A stretch of DNA of 64,000 bases. Origin: Trichostrongylus colubriformis. Lineage: Eukaryota > Nematoda > Chromadorea > Rhabditida > Trichostrongylidae. Both the position numbers and the translations under genes were made by a program. Shown piece after piece: positions 19,500 to 30,537 of the stretch. How positions within the stretch are numbered: the stretch's first letter is position 1; every line of letters starts with the position of its first letter. The DNA is taken from assembly GCA_963978905.1 (NCBI GenBank), contig OZ022259.1, forward strand, positions 28,125,994 through 28,189,993. Direction: 5' to 3'. The notes under the pieces were generated by a model. The model saw only the letters and a list, made by a program, of their open reading frames with translations, was not told the DNA's origin and made no database searches.

Positions 19500-21131
19500 A
19501 TGAGATCATCACACAGCAAAAGGTAACCCATACATAAAAATATGTCCACGGACCAAAGATCCATGACCAGATGAGAGCAAACGGAGAGCCTAACGAGATG
19601 AGGCAAAGGAAATTTTGATCATAGTTGGTCCCCGTTGAAAAGAGACGATCATGAGAGACCGTCGACCAGAGCTCTTGCCACTGGTGGTCTTGAATGAGTC
19701 CACTGAGATTGGTCAATACGAGATTGTGAAAGATAGTCAGAGGGAGAGAGACCGTCGACGCATTGATATTGTCAGGGATACCTACCTCGCGAATTTCGGA
19801 AGAGCAACAGTTCGAGTAGAGTCGGTGAAGGGGTCAAACCTGTGGTATCCTTCCGGGGACACAAACAAAAAGTCTGCTACCGAAGAGCACGGGATGGGTT
19901 GCGTGTCGCGAGAAACAACCAGTGTTGAGGGGTCTATATAAGAACGAACTGCCTCGCCGCTTGGCAAAATAAGCTCTACAGCTGGCTGAGCGAAGCAGGT
20001 ATCGTTAAAACGAAGCGGACGCCAGTTCCTTGATGGAGCACGCATGCATCGATGGATGCGGACAACCTCGTTTCCCAGGAATGAAGCATCGTGGCGCCCG
20101 AGTAGGTTTCTTTCCATGAAGGTGTGATTCGCCTTCAGCGGTGTGCAGGGCCAACGCTAGCAAGTTGGTCCTATCACAAATCGCGGATAAGGCGTGGTGA
20201 AATAGTGCTGTCACGGCTGAATCCACGGTCCCCTCTACAGCCAAAAGTTGGGCGGCTAGCTGATTAGTCAGGACAACTCCCACGGAAGGGTAGGCAGATC
20301 GCGGTACTTTGATGACAGCTGCTAGGGCACACCCCTGGTCCGAAAGAGTGAGACCTACGCCGCAGTCCCGTATCTGCTCGTTGGAGCCGTGCCAGAAAAG
20401 CGCGAATTCTTTCGAATCGCTGATCCATATGTCTCCTATCCGATGCCCTTTCATTTTCATAGCGGGAATGAAACCGCAGTGCTCCTCGTTACTGGGGGTC
20501 CAGAGAAGCGCAGCGCCTTCGGACAGTGTGCAGCTACCCGTACTATAAGTGCAATGCCGCAAATTCCCTGCGGGGGAGTCAGGAGAGGTCGACCCGTGGC
20601 GCATATGGATTACGGTTGGCACTAAGAAGCAATTAGACACTGACAACGTGTGGTCGGTACAACATTCAAGTGGGGCCGATGGCCAAGGGATGACTAAAGC
20701 ATTCGAAGTCGCCCAGGTTTCACCTAGCAAGCGGAAGTCGCCGAAGGGGCACTTGTGATGTTGGATCATCAGCTTGCAAGTTTCGAGCGTGACGACTTCG
20801 TGAGACTCAGAATCAGAATGTTTCTCGCGACGATCTCCGAAAAAGCTAACAGAATATATCACCGAATGGGTGACAATTTTACAAAGGAAAGCAGGAGTAT
20901 CATAGCGTCTAGTATTGGGATGGTAAACGTGAACAGTAAGAGCTCGGGGCGCCTGGTCCAAACGTGGAATGACACGAGAGCAATTGTAAGATGATGGAAT
21001 CTTAGCCAAAGTATCAGAAGGATCATGTGGATAGAGCCACGCCGTAGAAGGAAGTGCTTCATCGGCTCCAAAAATAGAAAGCGCCACAATGGGCTATAAA
21101 AATTTAACAGCAAGAATATGAGACGAAACAT
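19500..21131 (-). pseudogene. Envelope-like membrane glycoprotein region between gag and protease
   Basis: A hydrophobic start at 21131 (MFRLIFLLLNFY) resembles a signal peptide. A Cys-rich ectodomain frame follows (21087-20005; e.g. LECCTDHTLSVSNC, CTYSTGSCTLSEG, EEHCGFIPA). The next frame is 20117-19782. Then strongly hydrophobic segments appear in 19716 onward (FALIWSWIF, TFCCVMIS, LLSIIFLFIYLY) with a short basic tail. Together they look like signal, ectodomain, anchor and tail, with at least three frame changes, so this copy is dead. I cannot assign a glycoprotein family. The position upstream of pol is unusual because env normally follows pol. It could also be a membrane-targeting domain of another kind. 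Confidence 0.5.
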
Positions 21132-21170
21132 GTCTAGAAGGTAGAAGCGAACCGCCGTAAGAAGTTGAAG

Positions 21171-22560
21171 CTAACTCTTCATTGCGTTTAATGAGAGCAC
21201 TTGCGCAAGCCTCAGATTGCCTAACGCTGACCGATTTTCTTGCAAAGATACCGAAAGAGCTCGAATTTGCTCGCGGGCTTGCGAAAGATCATTAGCTTGA
21301 TCCGAATGAGGTGAGACAGGGAAAGAAGAACGAGGAGGAAGACGATCAAAAGAACGAGATCTTGCATTATAAGACGACTCACCTGGGTTCCGACGAGTAG
21401 TCCTTGGCGAAGGGCATTGACGAGCGAAGTGACCCGTGCCGCCGCAGTTGTAGCAAGGTTGGGTTGGCCTTCCTCTATCAACTCGTCGGCACTCGTCGTT
21501 TCTTGGCCTCTGAAATGAGCGGTTAAAATTGTAGCGTTGTGGAGGGTTCGTACGCTGATACCGGCCTCGATTTTGACCATATACCTGTGGATAACGATCC
21601 CGCCCTGGATTGTAGGAGCGTGGAGCTACAGCTTTCACCTCAATCGTTCTCGGGGGCCCCACCGGGCATATAAGGCGATCAGCGGCAGCTTCCGCCAACA
21701 ACTGTTCTGCCATTTGGGCCTTGGAGACCGCCTGCTCAAACGAAGTTGGGTTATCAAGCTTCACGTAGTACCTGATGTCCGGGCGGAGACGGGCTACGAA
21801 CTCTTCGAGGACCCGCTCCTTCTGGCTAGCTGGGTCCTGGCCAGTAGTGGCCGCTCTCACTAAGGTCAGCAAACGATTAGCAAAAGTGGCCGAAGATTCA
21901 CATGTGAGCTGTTGACAGGACGAAAGGGCCTGCCGGGCCATATACCGATGCTGTGTCCCTTCGAAGGACCTCTTCAGGTGGGCTACGACAACGTCATATT
22001 TGTTGCGCTCTTCCTCCGTCAATTCCTCAACTTTCTCTCTGACCACTCCATCTAAATAACCTATTAGGAAGCATGACTTTTGCTGGGAAGTCCATGACGT
22101 GGACCGCATCCTCATTATGTCCTCCAGACGGCGCAGCCACATGGAGAACTGAAAAGGGTCTTGACCCAACAAAAGAAACAATTCTAGGTAGAGGCCCATC
22201 CGGGATCAATGTAGCTACAACAGGAATACGATCTATGCGATCACCTACCGCAGAAAAAGACTCATTAAGACCAGCAAGTAAACTAGTATTACCTTCGGCG
22301 ATGTTGCGAGCCAGTCTTGTCGTCGCTTCTCTCGATTCCGTCCATACGTCGGAGATTGCTAACACCGTAGCGTCGCGAAGAGCCTTGGCATGCTTGCCCT
22401 TCACCGTCGTTTCGTCGCCCAGATTGGTGAGGACTCGGCTAAGTCCCTCCGGAACAGCAGCAGCGGAAGCCACTGTTTCCACCGTCTCCGGTGGGAGATC
22501 CGAATCGAATCTATGTAAGGAGGCATCCGCCCGAGAATCAGTAGAACGACCGCGATGACG
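21171..22560 (-). CDS. Gag of the LTR element with CCHC zinc knuckle (frameshifted)
   Basis: The main frame 22199-21171 has the Gypsy capsid-like region (FSMWLRRLEDIM, KSCFLIGYLDG, FANRLLTLVR, FVARLRPDIRYYV) and one knuckle C-x2-C-x4-H-x4-C (CYNCGGTGHFARQC), then an Arg/Ser-rich tail. The upstream frame 22482-22027 supplies the N-terminal matrix-like helix region and overlaps in another phase, so a shift lies near 22150-22195. The true start is not clear: the upstream frame is open to about 22562 without an ATG. Binding of element RNA and particle assembly are inferred from the family. Confidence 0.82.
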
Positions 22561-23084
22561 AGCTTAAAGACTCGTAGGAATAACTGGCTCATGACTGTGA
22601 GGAGCAAGCTATATGTATGCACTGGACGGAGGCGGTGAAAGGGGCGGGGCATTACAGTACCCCCTGCCGTTAAGTCGCGAGGGAAACAGCCGGATTAAAG
22701 ACAGACCTTTTTTGACTCGTTCAGGAGATCTGACGCACAGCCACGGCCAGGTATCGCCTTTCATCCGACCCCCCTGTGGTCATTGGTAAGTACCTGATGG
22801 CCAGACCAATTGGGTCTCCTCCCGAGGCGAAGAACCCTTGATACTTCTTCGCTTGCATGTTCACCCGCCGATGCTCGGCTCCCTTTTGACGGCATTGTTC
22901 TCTGGTCAACGCAAGCACATCGCGCGAACAAAGATACGGTGAATCGAAGCGAGGAGAGAGGGATCGGCAATGAACGCGTTAAACATGTCAAAACTAGTTA
23001 GTACCGATACTCTCACCTTACACATTGTAGGGCTCCACAATCGGCTAAAATCCGCTATTACTTGGTTGGCCGATTCGTCATACC

Positions 23085-23340
23085 AAATGCCGGCCCAATG
23101 GCGCAGGCCGGGTGATCGCTGTCACGGCGGGCACCCGGGGTCCGTGGGTTCGCGAGTTCGGATCTTCCGCCGCACACCGGGCTGGGCTTGCGGGGTATGC
23201 TACTGTAGAGGTAGGGGATGCCCGCGAGCCAAATGTGTGTCCTGCATCATTAGGCTCGGTGCCGGTGTCTTTGACAACGCCAGCCACTTTCCAATTCGCG
23301 TGAAGGTGGCTGGCCCTCTCAGTTCTCCTAATCAATGTAT
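23085..23340 (+). repeat. Possible tRNA-derived SINE in the leader
   Basis: GCCGGCCCAATGGCGCAG followed by GTCCGTGGGTTCGCGAGTTC resembles degenerate A- and B-box spacing of a tRNA-derived SINE. It is much GC-richer than its surroundings. I see no second copy in the window and no clear tail. Confidence 0.3.
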
Positions 23341-23737
23341 ACTAAGGGGGACTGGGGGGCTCTTCGAGCAACATGCTAGCGGCGTTTTGATTCATCAGTA
23401 AAAGATCTTTGTGGTGATCCAGCCGGCCGTAACGTAGAGACGCGCTAATAATCCAAGTAGTGCACAACCAAACTTACTCTCGAATCTCTGGGAGAGCATT
23501 TCTTACATAGCATCCAATATGCCACACATGTGTACACCCAACATTAAACACATCAGCGCCGATACCTTACTCCAAATGAAAATTCCATAACCTAATCAAC
23601 ACATCACTTACCTCTTCTCTCCCATCTCTGCCGGCCTCCATTTCGCCTGTTTCTTGCGACAATACTTTCTTTGCTTGAGCTCCAATAATCACATTCACAT
23701 CGACTTTTGCTGCGCAGCCACGACGATTTCCTCTGTC

Positions 23738-23815
23738 CTCCACTTCCCTGACGTGGGCATCCTTCCTCCTCCACTTCCCTGAAGTGGGCATCCATTTCCC
23801 TGAAATGGGCATCTC
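23738..23815 (+). repeat. Three degenerate repeats of CACTTCCCTGAAGTGGGCATC
   Basis: Three units of 20-31 bases (cores CTGACGTGGGCATC, CTGAAGTGGGCATC, CTGAAATGGGCATC). Each contains a small palindrome around CCCTGA. Minisatellite-like; nothing suggests coding. Confidence 0.75.
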
Positions 23816-23948
23816 GACCTAGGATCCTTCTTATCAACGTACTCTGACGTGATCGATTCAAAAGTCTAGACTTGCGACCAAGCGGTCTTCCTTTGTGCGC
23901 AATCAGTCCTTTGACTGACTAGGGTACCCTATAAACAACGAAACACAA

Positions 23949-24106
23949 AAAGAGCGAAGACTACAGTAATCATAGGGATTTGAAGAAAGAAATTGCAGCT
24001 GCATAAGGTGCCAAAAATAGAGGGCAGAAATTTTCGTGGCAAACGACCGAAAGAAAATTGACAGCTGCGTGGTCACATCAAAAAGAGATTACTGTAGTCT
24101 CCGCTC
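23949..24106. mobile_element. Small fold-back, TA-flanked
   Basis: GAGCGAAGACTACAGTAATC at 23952-23971 pairs with GATTACTGTAGTCTCCGCTC at 24087-24106. The inner boundary TA-CAGTAATC...GATTACTG-TA fits a TA-targeting MITE. About 158 bp, no coding. Confidence 0.55.
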
Positions 24107-24247
24107 AGAGACATCTGTTATGACGGTCCGCTTTTTGACTTTCAACGGAATGACTAGCACAAAGTGGCGCCATCTTTGTGACTAGCAAGCCAACAGAACC
24201 AAAATTAAAGAAAAGGGACCAACCGACTAACCTGTTCCTCTGCCGGC

Positions 24248-24264
24248 AACAAGGGGTGAACCAC
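24248..24264 (-). other. Possible primer-binding site
   Basis: On the element strand TGGTTCACCCCTTG begins nine bases after the 5' LTR. TGG is the expected complement of a tRNA CCA end, but the nine-base offset is large and I cannot name the tRNA. Confidence 0.25.
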
Positions 24265-24272
24265 TCGCTGTT

Positions 24273-24612
24273 TGATAATAAAGATTTATGAAGGAAATCA
24301 CGTCAGCAAGGAAACAATGATAGAACGACGAGTTAATACATGTCTAGAATGAGCATCGAAATAAACACGTCAATACAAGGCGAGAGAGATCACATGCCTC
24401 AGGCGTGATGATGATGTCTCACGCCTGAAGGCCGCAGAAGAACAGGTCTACGTAGAGGAGCGAACGGCCATGAGGTAGAAAGCGAGGAAGGGTCGACCGG
24501 CTTCCGTCGTTGCTGCCAGACGTCTCCTCGATAGTTCGTGCTCCGCCCCTGAACAGGGTTGAGTCTTGGAGGTCCGAAAAGCAGCTAGGCGCGCTTACCG
24601 GGCGCGCTCACA
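24273..24612 (-). repeat. 5' LTR
   Basis: Matches 10345-10685 end to end (TGATAATAAAG ... GCGCTCACA), including the internal hairpin and the block CCGGCTTCCGTCGTTGCTGC. Promoter and polyadenylation elements are not obvious on the minus strand. Confidence 0.92.
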
Positions 24613-25051
24613 GGGGCAAGATATCCCCGAAACGTCCCATTAGAAACAGGAGTAAGCTGAGACTCACTACTTTCACCTTCATCAAAATACGGAGCCTTCA
24701 CTCGGTGCAGTCGCTTCAGAGAGCCATCGGTATCAAGGTCCGCTTAAAACAGTGGAGTCAGGTTCCGTGGTAGAGCTTCTGTGAGAAGCATCCCTAGGAT
24801 TGACCCTTCGCTTCGTGGAAGTTCCAGAGCTCTCGCTGCTTGGACAACGCTGCCATGATCCTAAGTGTCATTTTTCATGCCTCAAACCCGCCTCCAGTGG
24901 GTTTCATTGGTAATGGCACTTTTGTTTCTTATGGTTAGAAGCGAAGGATGTTACGAGCTTGGAAAAATGGAATACCAAAGGGCACCACCCAATAAAATCC
25001 CTTCAGACTCCCAGAGTGAACGGACCCCAACAAGGTTGTGAACAAGAGTGA
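24613..25051. other. Spacer between the LTR element and the Harbinger element
   Basis: 438 bases with no recognisable gene or repeat. It ends in the TGA target triplet (25049-25051) of the Harbinger insertion. Confidence 0.5.
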
Positions 25052-26667
25052 GGCCGCGTTCAGACTCCGCGATTTTGCGACTTTGCGACTTTGCGACTTC
25101 GCGACTTTGCGACTTTGCGATTTTGGCTTTCTGCCAGGATTTCCTCTGGTATTTTGTTTAGTGTGAGCGTGTTTATCTTAGATTTATGTTTCTTTTGTGT
25201 TTTATGTGTGTTTTGTGTGTTTAGCGGTTCATGTTGTTGATCGTAACTATTTCATATTTACTATGCGTGCACCTACTGCGTTTCGAAATGTTGTTGTTGA
25301 TGTTGTTAATGTTCGATGCTTATTTGTAACCCATATATTGCTTACCCTTTTTCAGAGTTGATGTATTCTCTTTGAATGGAATTCGGTTTTCTGCCGTCGT
25401 CTTGCCCCAGTTTTATCATGTGTGCGGATTTCTGACCAGGTTTGTTTCAATTGCTTTATTTTGTCAGTGTTTTTTACTGTGAACGTGCTCATATTTTAAA
25501 TTTGTGTTTCTTTTGTGTTTTATGTGTGTTTTGTGTGTTTAGCTGTTCATGTTGTTGATCGTAACTACTTCATATTTACACCTTTTTCAGAGTTGATGTA
25601 TTCTCTTTGAATGGGATTCGGTTTTCTGCCGTTGTCTTGCCCCAGTTTTATCATGTGTGCGGATTTCTGACCAGGTTTGTTTCAATTGCTTTATTTTGTC
25701 AGTGTTTTTTACTGGAACGTGCTCGTATTTTAGATTAGTGTTTCTTTTGTGTTTTATGTGTGTTTTGTGTGTTTAGCTGTTCATGTTGTTGATCGTAACT
25801 ACTTCGTAATTACACCTTTTTCAGAGTTGATGTATTCTCTTTGAATGGGATTCGGTTTTCTGCCGTTGTCTTGCCCCAGTTTTATCATGTGTGCGGATTT
25901 CTGACCAGGTTTGTTTCAATTGCTTTAATTTGTCAGTGTTTTTTACTGGAACGTGCTCGTATTTTAGATTTGTGTTTGTTGTGTGTTTTATGTGTGTGTT
26001 GTGTGTTTGAGCGTGCTTGTTCTCGTTTGTAATTGATTCATAAGAGTATGTGTCTACCTAATAATGCGTTCTAGATGCTGTTAATGTTTGATTCTTTTTT
26101 GTAACCCATATTTTCTTCACCTTTTTTAGAGCTGATGTATTCTTATTGCATGGTATCCGATTTCTTGCTGATTTTTTGTCACAATTTCATCGCATACTTC
26201 CTATCAGGTTCGTTTAAATGCTTCAGTTTCTTTGTTTCTGTTGTCTCTTCAGTTTTCTTCTCTTAAGGGTTTCCTCAGTTTTCACTTACTCTAAGTTTCT
26301 TTCAGGGCCACTATTGCGAGGTATCGTGGAGTAGGTTTGGCAATTGCTGTCGAGTAAGTGATTCCTTTTCCATTGATTCATGTTGAGTGTTTTTCTATAG
26401 TTTCAGTTTGAGATAGTGGAATACGCGTACAGTTTTCTCTGCTTTATCTCATACGATATCACTTTTTATCGTATGTTTTTTTGTTGAGCCGTTTCTTTTT
26501 CAGGTGGGACCTAAATCGCCAACGCAGTGAAGCAAAAGTATGGCAGTGGTCCTGAAATGTTAAGCGGTGAACAGTCTTCTCGATCCATGCACTCTGTATT
26601 TCATGGAGAATTTGTAGCATGATTTGTTTCTATTACATTTTTTAATAAACTGATTTCTCTGCATTGG
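25052..26667 (+). repeat. Left terminal inverted arm of the Harbinger element
   Basis: Begins GGCCGCGTTCAGACTCC, then an 8-bp array GCGACTTT (five units between GCGATTTT caps, 25068-25123), then several tandem copies of a roughly 234-bp unit (starts near 25356, 25591 and 25824, with partial or divergent copies on both sides) marked by AGTTGATGTATTCTCTTTGA. The inner boundary is at CTGCATTGG (26667), where pairing with the right arm stops. Confidence 0.92.
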
Positions 26668-27058
26668 TTATATCCTCAAGATGATAATAAATTGTAGAAG
26701 AAGATTCGATATGGTGTTTTTCTCAGCCACGGAAAAGTAGGGTGGCCATGGAATAGGGGTTTTCGGGAGCCACGGATCCAATGACTAGAACACAAACTAA
26801 ACACGGATTAACAGATGTGTGTCGTAGAAATCGTTATCGTTTGTGAAAGCGTACTACCAATGCGCCCCTGCTCGTTGCCCTGCGCCACACATCTTTGACT
26901 AATATAAAGGATCTCCCGTACTTTGCGTTGAAGAAGTTTGCTATCCCACGATCTGAATCGCCTGAAATGTGCTCCTATTTCGTACCTATCTTCTAGTGAC
27001 AATAAACTAAACTGTCATCTGTAAGGCCTATGTACGGTAGTAGGGAGTTGGTAGTCAA

Positions 27059-27266
27059 TCTCGGCCTCTGAAATCGTAAAAAAAAATGCTTGGACCATCG
27101 TAAATGCGGTGATGATGACCCCAGGTAATTGGGAGACTCTCACCATGCCAAACCTTACTCACGATCTCGGCCCCTGAGATCGTAAAAAATGCTTCGACAC
27201 ATCGTGAATGCGGTGATGATGTCCCCAGGTATTTCGGAGACTCTCACCGTGCCAAACCCTACTCAC
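27059..27266 (+). repeat. Two tandem copies of a ~105-bp unit upstream of the MADF gene
   Basis: Both units carry TCGGCC(T/C)CTGA(A/G)ATCGTAAA, ATGCGGTGATGATG, CCCCAGGTA and GAGACTCTCACC(A/G)TGCC. They lie just upstream of a TATA box and could be promoter elements of the MADF gene. Confidence 0.85.
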
Positions 27267-27295
27267 TGTACCGAGACACGCCTCTAAAAAAAGCC

Positions 27296-27303
27296 TATAA
27301 ATA
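27296..27303 (+). promoter_or_regulatory. TATA box in the Harbinger core
   Basis: TATAAATA within GCCTATAAATAGAAAG, about 30 bases after the tandem units. The nearest gene start is 27971, so a 5' untranslated exon or a long leader would be required. The assignment to the MADF gene is inference. Confidence 0.45.
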
Positions 27304-27970
27304 GAAAGTTGAAAGCTTTCTAGTCGTCATTCAACAGTTCTTCACGTCCACTTCCCCATTCTGGAACAGTCATACAGCTTTTTGTGTCAGTAATCTCGAG
27401 GAGCACACATCAGCTGTGACAGGCATCTGGTGGAATTCTGAGGCATTTTGATCCTCACCTTTTGCTGTAATCTCTCCTATCCACTACATATGTTCAGTTC
27501 ACCTTTCTCTCTTGTGACAGTATCGTAGATTTCGTTTGACACTCGTGTCGTAAGAGCATACAACACAAATTTTCTACTTTCAGTTCTCGAAGTAAACGTG
27601 TAAACGTTCGAATTCTGCGTTTGGAAGTTAGATTTTTTTGCTAGAAAAGACGAAGGAAGATAAGTCAGTGCTTTTTTTCATTGTGCTTTCCTCGTTGCTT
27701 GCTTTTACAGTTTATTAATGCTTTTGGTGCTAATGTAGTTGGCCAGGGGCACTAAGTTCGTCGCTCTCTTGTGTAGGTTTTTGCCCAGGCCTTACCTTAT
27801 CACGGAGAAGTCCCTAGTTCCTCAAATGAGACAGTGTTCAGCATGAATTCCATATTCAACATTTTCTTGCATGTAAAAGGTTTATTGATTTGGAAACATA
27901 TCGGTTAATATACACCTATTGGGTTGGATATTTACAGTTAGGTATCAATATCAGGAAGATACGTTACAGA

Positions 27971-28909
27971 ATGCCGGCAGTACCGATTCGTACGCAGTTG
28001 ATCGAATTCATTGAAATGGAGCCCAGTATATGGGACATCTCTTGTGCAGAATACGCAAGCAGGGAGCGAAAGGATGCGGCATGGGAGAGAGTGTTAACCG
28101 ATATGGAGGCATTAGGCCATAAACGATCTTGTATGTCATTTTCATTGTGTGAATTCAACGGCAGCCTTTTTCCATTTGCGATTACTACCGAGATTTAGTG
28201 AATGATCTGAAAGTGATGTGGAAAAACATGAAGGACATATACAGGCGGAAGAGAAATCAACCGACTGGCTCGGCGGGAAGTAGCGAATGGTGCTACATGG
28301 AATCTTTAAGATTCTTAGAGAAGAACGAATTTTCGGAGTATGTGTCATTAGGAACTTTCGCCGTGATGTAATTCACTAGTCCGATTCCAGGCGAACGCTA
28401 TCGAACGTCGACGAGAGCGGGGCCTACAGGAGGACCATGGAGGACCCTGACATAGAGCCTGGTAGCTCCGCTACTAGTCAAAGGAGCATGAGCCCCGTTC
28501 GACAACCGAAGCCGAAAAGAAGAAGAGAAAGCGAGGGTGGGGTGATCTTATTTGTTGAGGTTGAAAACGATTCCATGTATTTTTCTCATAGATTCAATCA
28601 AAATGGTCCAGGAGGCCACTCAAAGGGTTCGGGAGAGTCTAGCCCGAGCCGAAGACAGAGGAATCAAGAGCGACAGATTTAAATGCTTTGGTAAGTACTG
28701 TTCTATTTGTGGGCACGGTCGTAGCTGAAGAATGAATTTTAGGGGATTGGGTGGCATCCCAGTTGCGGGACGACGTACACGCAGACGCAAAAATGCGTGT
28801 AATTGCGGACACTCTGCTTGGAACCGTCGTCCCTGTGGAGAGCGCCGCAGTGATGCCTGTGGCTCACTCTGTAGTTGTTGAAGAGCAGGAGGAGACTGAA
28901 AACCTGTGA
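27971..28909 (+). CDS. MADF-domain (Myb/SANT-like) accessory protein of the Harbinger element, 5 exons, 236 residues
   Basis: Exons 27971-28130, 28199-28337, 28391-28536, 28592-28690 and 28743-28909; introns of 52-68 bases, all GT-AG, phases consistent, coding total 711 bases. Residues about 8-95 form a MADF fold (LIEFIEMEPSIWD, RERKDAAWERV, DLKVMWKNMKDIYRR, CYMESLRFLE). A Ser/Pro/Lys/Arg-rich linker follows (QPKPKRRRES, a possible nuclear signal). The C-terminal region (FGDWVASQLRDD) resembles the dimerisation tails of such proteins. Harbinger elements typically pair a Myb-like DNA-binding protein with the transposase; it helps nuclear import and end binding (family knowledge). The ATG at 27971 is chosen because the domain starts right after it; the frame is open slightly further upstream. 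Confidence 0.88.
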
Positions 28910-28988
28910 AAACCTGTAGAGGTTGGTGAAATCTGCGTGCATTCTGTAATTATCGATTCCTACTTTTTCAATGGCTCTTAGTAGATTT

Positions 28989-30537
28989 TCAAGGGGGGAT
29001 TCCATAGATATTATCATAATGCATCCTTATTTTTTCCCTTGCTTCCACTGCCGCTTCTGGTCCTCGTCTTCCAGCGTTTTCTTCATGAACTTCTCCTCCA
29101 TCACCAGACTGAACTGGAGGGGCTTGTGCCTGTGTATTCCGTCGTCTTCTCGTTATCCAGTTGTGGAGCACATAAAAAGTTTTTTTGACAGTGGATTATT
29201 AGGAAATTCTGGTTTTTTTAAAACCTTACCAGCAACGACGCCACCAACTCCATGACGCGGTCAGGCTCTAATTCAATAGCTTTGTCGAGGACTCGAAAGC
29301 GTGACCTCAGTATTCCAAAAGTTCTCTCGACTTGTTGACGGGCACTAAAAAGAAATTAGCTGCTTCAAGTGACTTGCTGACTAGATACTCACCCACTGTG
29401 CTTCCGGTTGAATCTTTTCTTGCTCGCCGTATTTGCAGAGCCATGGGAATACGGCCTCACATATCGATGCCCCTGTCCGAACCCACTATCCACCAAAATG
29501 TGGTACTGCACCGGACCAACATTTCCTAACTGTCGCGTGGGGGGAAAGAGGTGGTCGCCGTTGTCATAAAAACGCTGGAAAAGTTAGATTAGAGTGGCTA
29601 AATTCTGTGAGCCTTCGGCTTACTTTCATTCCCGAACGCATGAATGCTCCCGCATCTCCGACTCCGCCTGGTGCCCCCACGTCGAACGTCAATATGCATT
29701 CATCACAGTCTACCACGGCGAGCAAAATGATAGAGAACCTTTTTTTATAGTTGAAATATCTACTCCCTGAGTGCGCGGGCTTCTGCAATGAATAGTGACT
29801 CGAATTGCTCGGAAAAATTGACATTCAATTTCTACCTTTATATGTATGTGCTTCCCGTCCAAAAAACCTACTGCGCGTGGGTAATCATATTTTCTTTGTG
29901 TCTTGATGGCGACCTCCTCCAAAACGGCTCTTGTGATGGGCGGAAATGCTTCCGGATACACAACTGAAATGGGGCGATAAGCATTATGTTGGTGTACGAT
30001 GTTTTGGTGTACGATCATTATGTTTGCTCACACGTGCTTCCCTTGGAAACTTACTTACCTCTCTTTATCGCAGCTCCCACTTCATGGACAATGTTACTTA
30101 TTGTCGCCTTCCCACAGTGTAGCTCCTCCGCTAGAGAACTGAAGCTGTAGCCATGCCCGACAAACCTTAAGTTTTACGCTGATAGTCAGGAAAAGAAGTT
30201 CTGCCAAAAGTACACAATACCTCAAAAAGGTGAAAAGTCGCAGTTGAGGGGATATAGGGGACCGATGTGTTATGGGGTGGGTAAGATGTGGAGCGAGACG
30301 CTCATAAAGATCTCCAAACTCCGACGGCGTTACCCTCGTATAGTCTCGAAATCTCTGAGGATGTTCCTGGGCGAGATATTCATCGAAGGTCCTCATGCGG
30401 CTGCCCAGGAACGGCACATGTTCCCTTCGTACATACTCTCTCAGGCGTTCCCTCTCCTCGTCCGCCTCCTGTGTTCTTCGTAACACGCGCTCCAAATTCT
30501 CCAGCGCACGCAATACCTCTTCATGTTGTTCACTCAT
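28989..30537 (-). CDS. Harbinger DDE transposase, 7 exons, 396 residues, one non-canonical splice acceptor
   Basis: Exons 30537-30221, 30165-30059, 29963-29836, 29782-29624, 29574-29393, 29344-29230 and 29171-28989; total 1,191 bases in phase. The N-terminal region has the family's pre-helix block (RVTPSEFGDLYERLAPHL) and a helix-turn-helix (LAEELHCGKATISNIVHEVG). The DDE triad is intact: Asp177 in GFLDGKH, Asp266 in ILVDSGFG and Glu304 in QQVERTFG. The exon 7 start VLHNWI matches the conserved family C-terminus. Introns are 50-95 bases with GT-AG ends, except intron 6 (29229-29172), which ends in AT instead of AG. Without efficient splicing there, the last 60 residues are lost or altered. 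Length is typical of the family. It would cut at the GGCCGCG ends. Confidence 0.88.

Larger units (their letters stand above)
22653..24272 (-). other. Leader region of the LTR element between 5' LTR and gag
   Basis: No conserved frame. It holds a SINE-like segment (about 23085-23340), a short repeat array (23738-23815), a small fold-back (23949-24106) and, next to the LTR, a possible primer-binding site. The 1.6-kb length is long for a leader and is partly explained by these insertions. Confidence 0.5.
10345..24612 (-). mobile_element. 14.3-kb Gypsy-type LTR retrotransposon with an envelope-like region and an SF1 helicase ORF
   Basis: Direct LTRs of about 340 bp flank an internal region read on the minus strand. 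From its 5' end (right) it holds gag (22.6-21.2 kb), an envelope-like region with membrane segments (21.1-19.5), retropepsin (19.4-18.4), reverse transcriptase and RNase H (17.9-16.5), integrase (16.5-14.9), and an accessory ORF series ending in a UPF1-like helicase (14.7-10.76). A polypurine tract abuts the 3' LTR. The internal region is visibly GC-richer than its flanks. RT wording (VKKKDGSLRVCLDF, YLDDIVIF) places pol in Ty3/Gypsy. Several frameshifts, a stop, a catalytic substitution and a nested insertion make this copy inactive. Flanking pentamers (left GAAGT, right GGGGC) do not match, so no target duplication is visible. Confidence 0.9.

Noticed and set aside
22970..23401. Plus-strand frame of 143 codons in the retroelement leader
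   Set aside because: It overlaps a GC-rich SINE-like segment; no domain and no exon signals.
23738..23815. CRISPR-like array
   Set aside because: Only three degenerate units with almost no spacers; this is a eukaryotic minisatellite.
10340..24617. Target-site duplication of the LTR element
   Set aside because: The flanking pentamers differ, so I do not claim one; rearrangement or flank mutation is possible.
27890..27970. Start of the MADF protein at the first ATG of the open frame (27890)
   Set aside because: The extra residues are not domain-like, and the ATG at 27971 directly precedes the MADF helix; the upstream Met remains possible.
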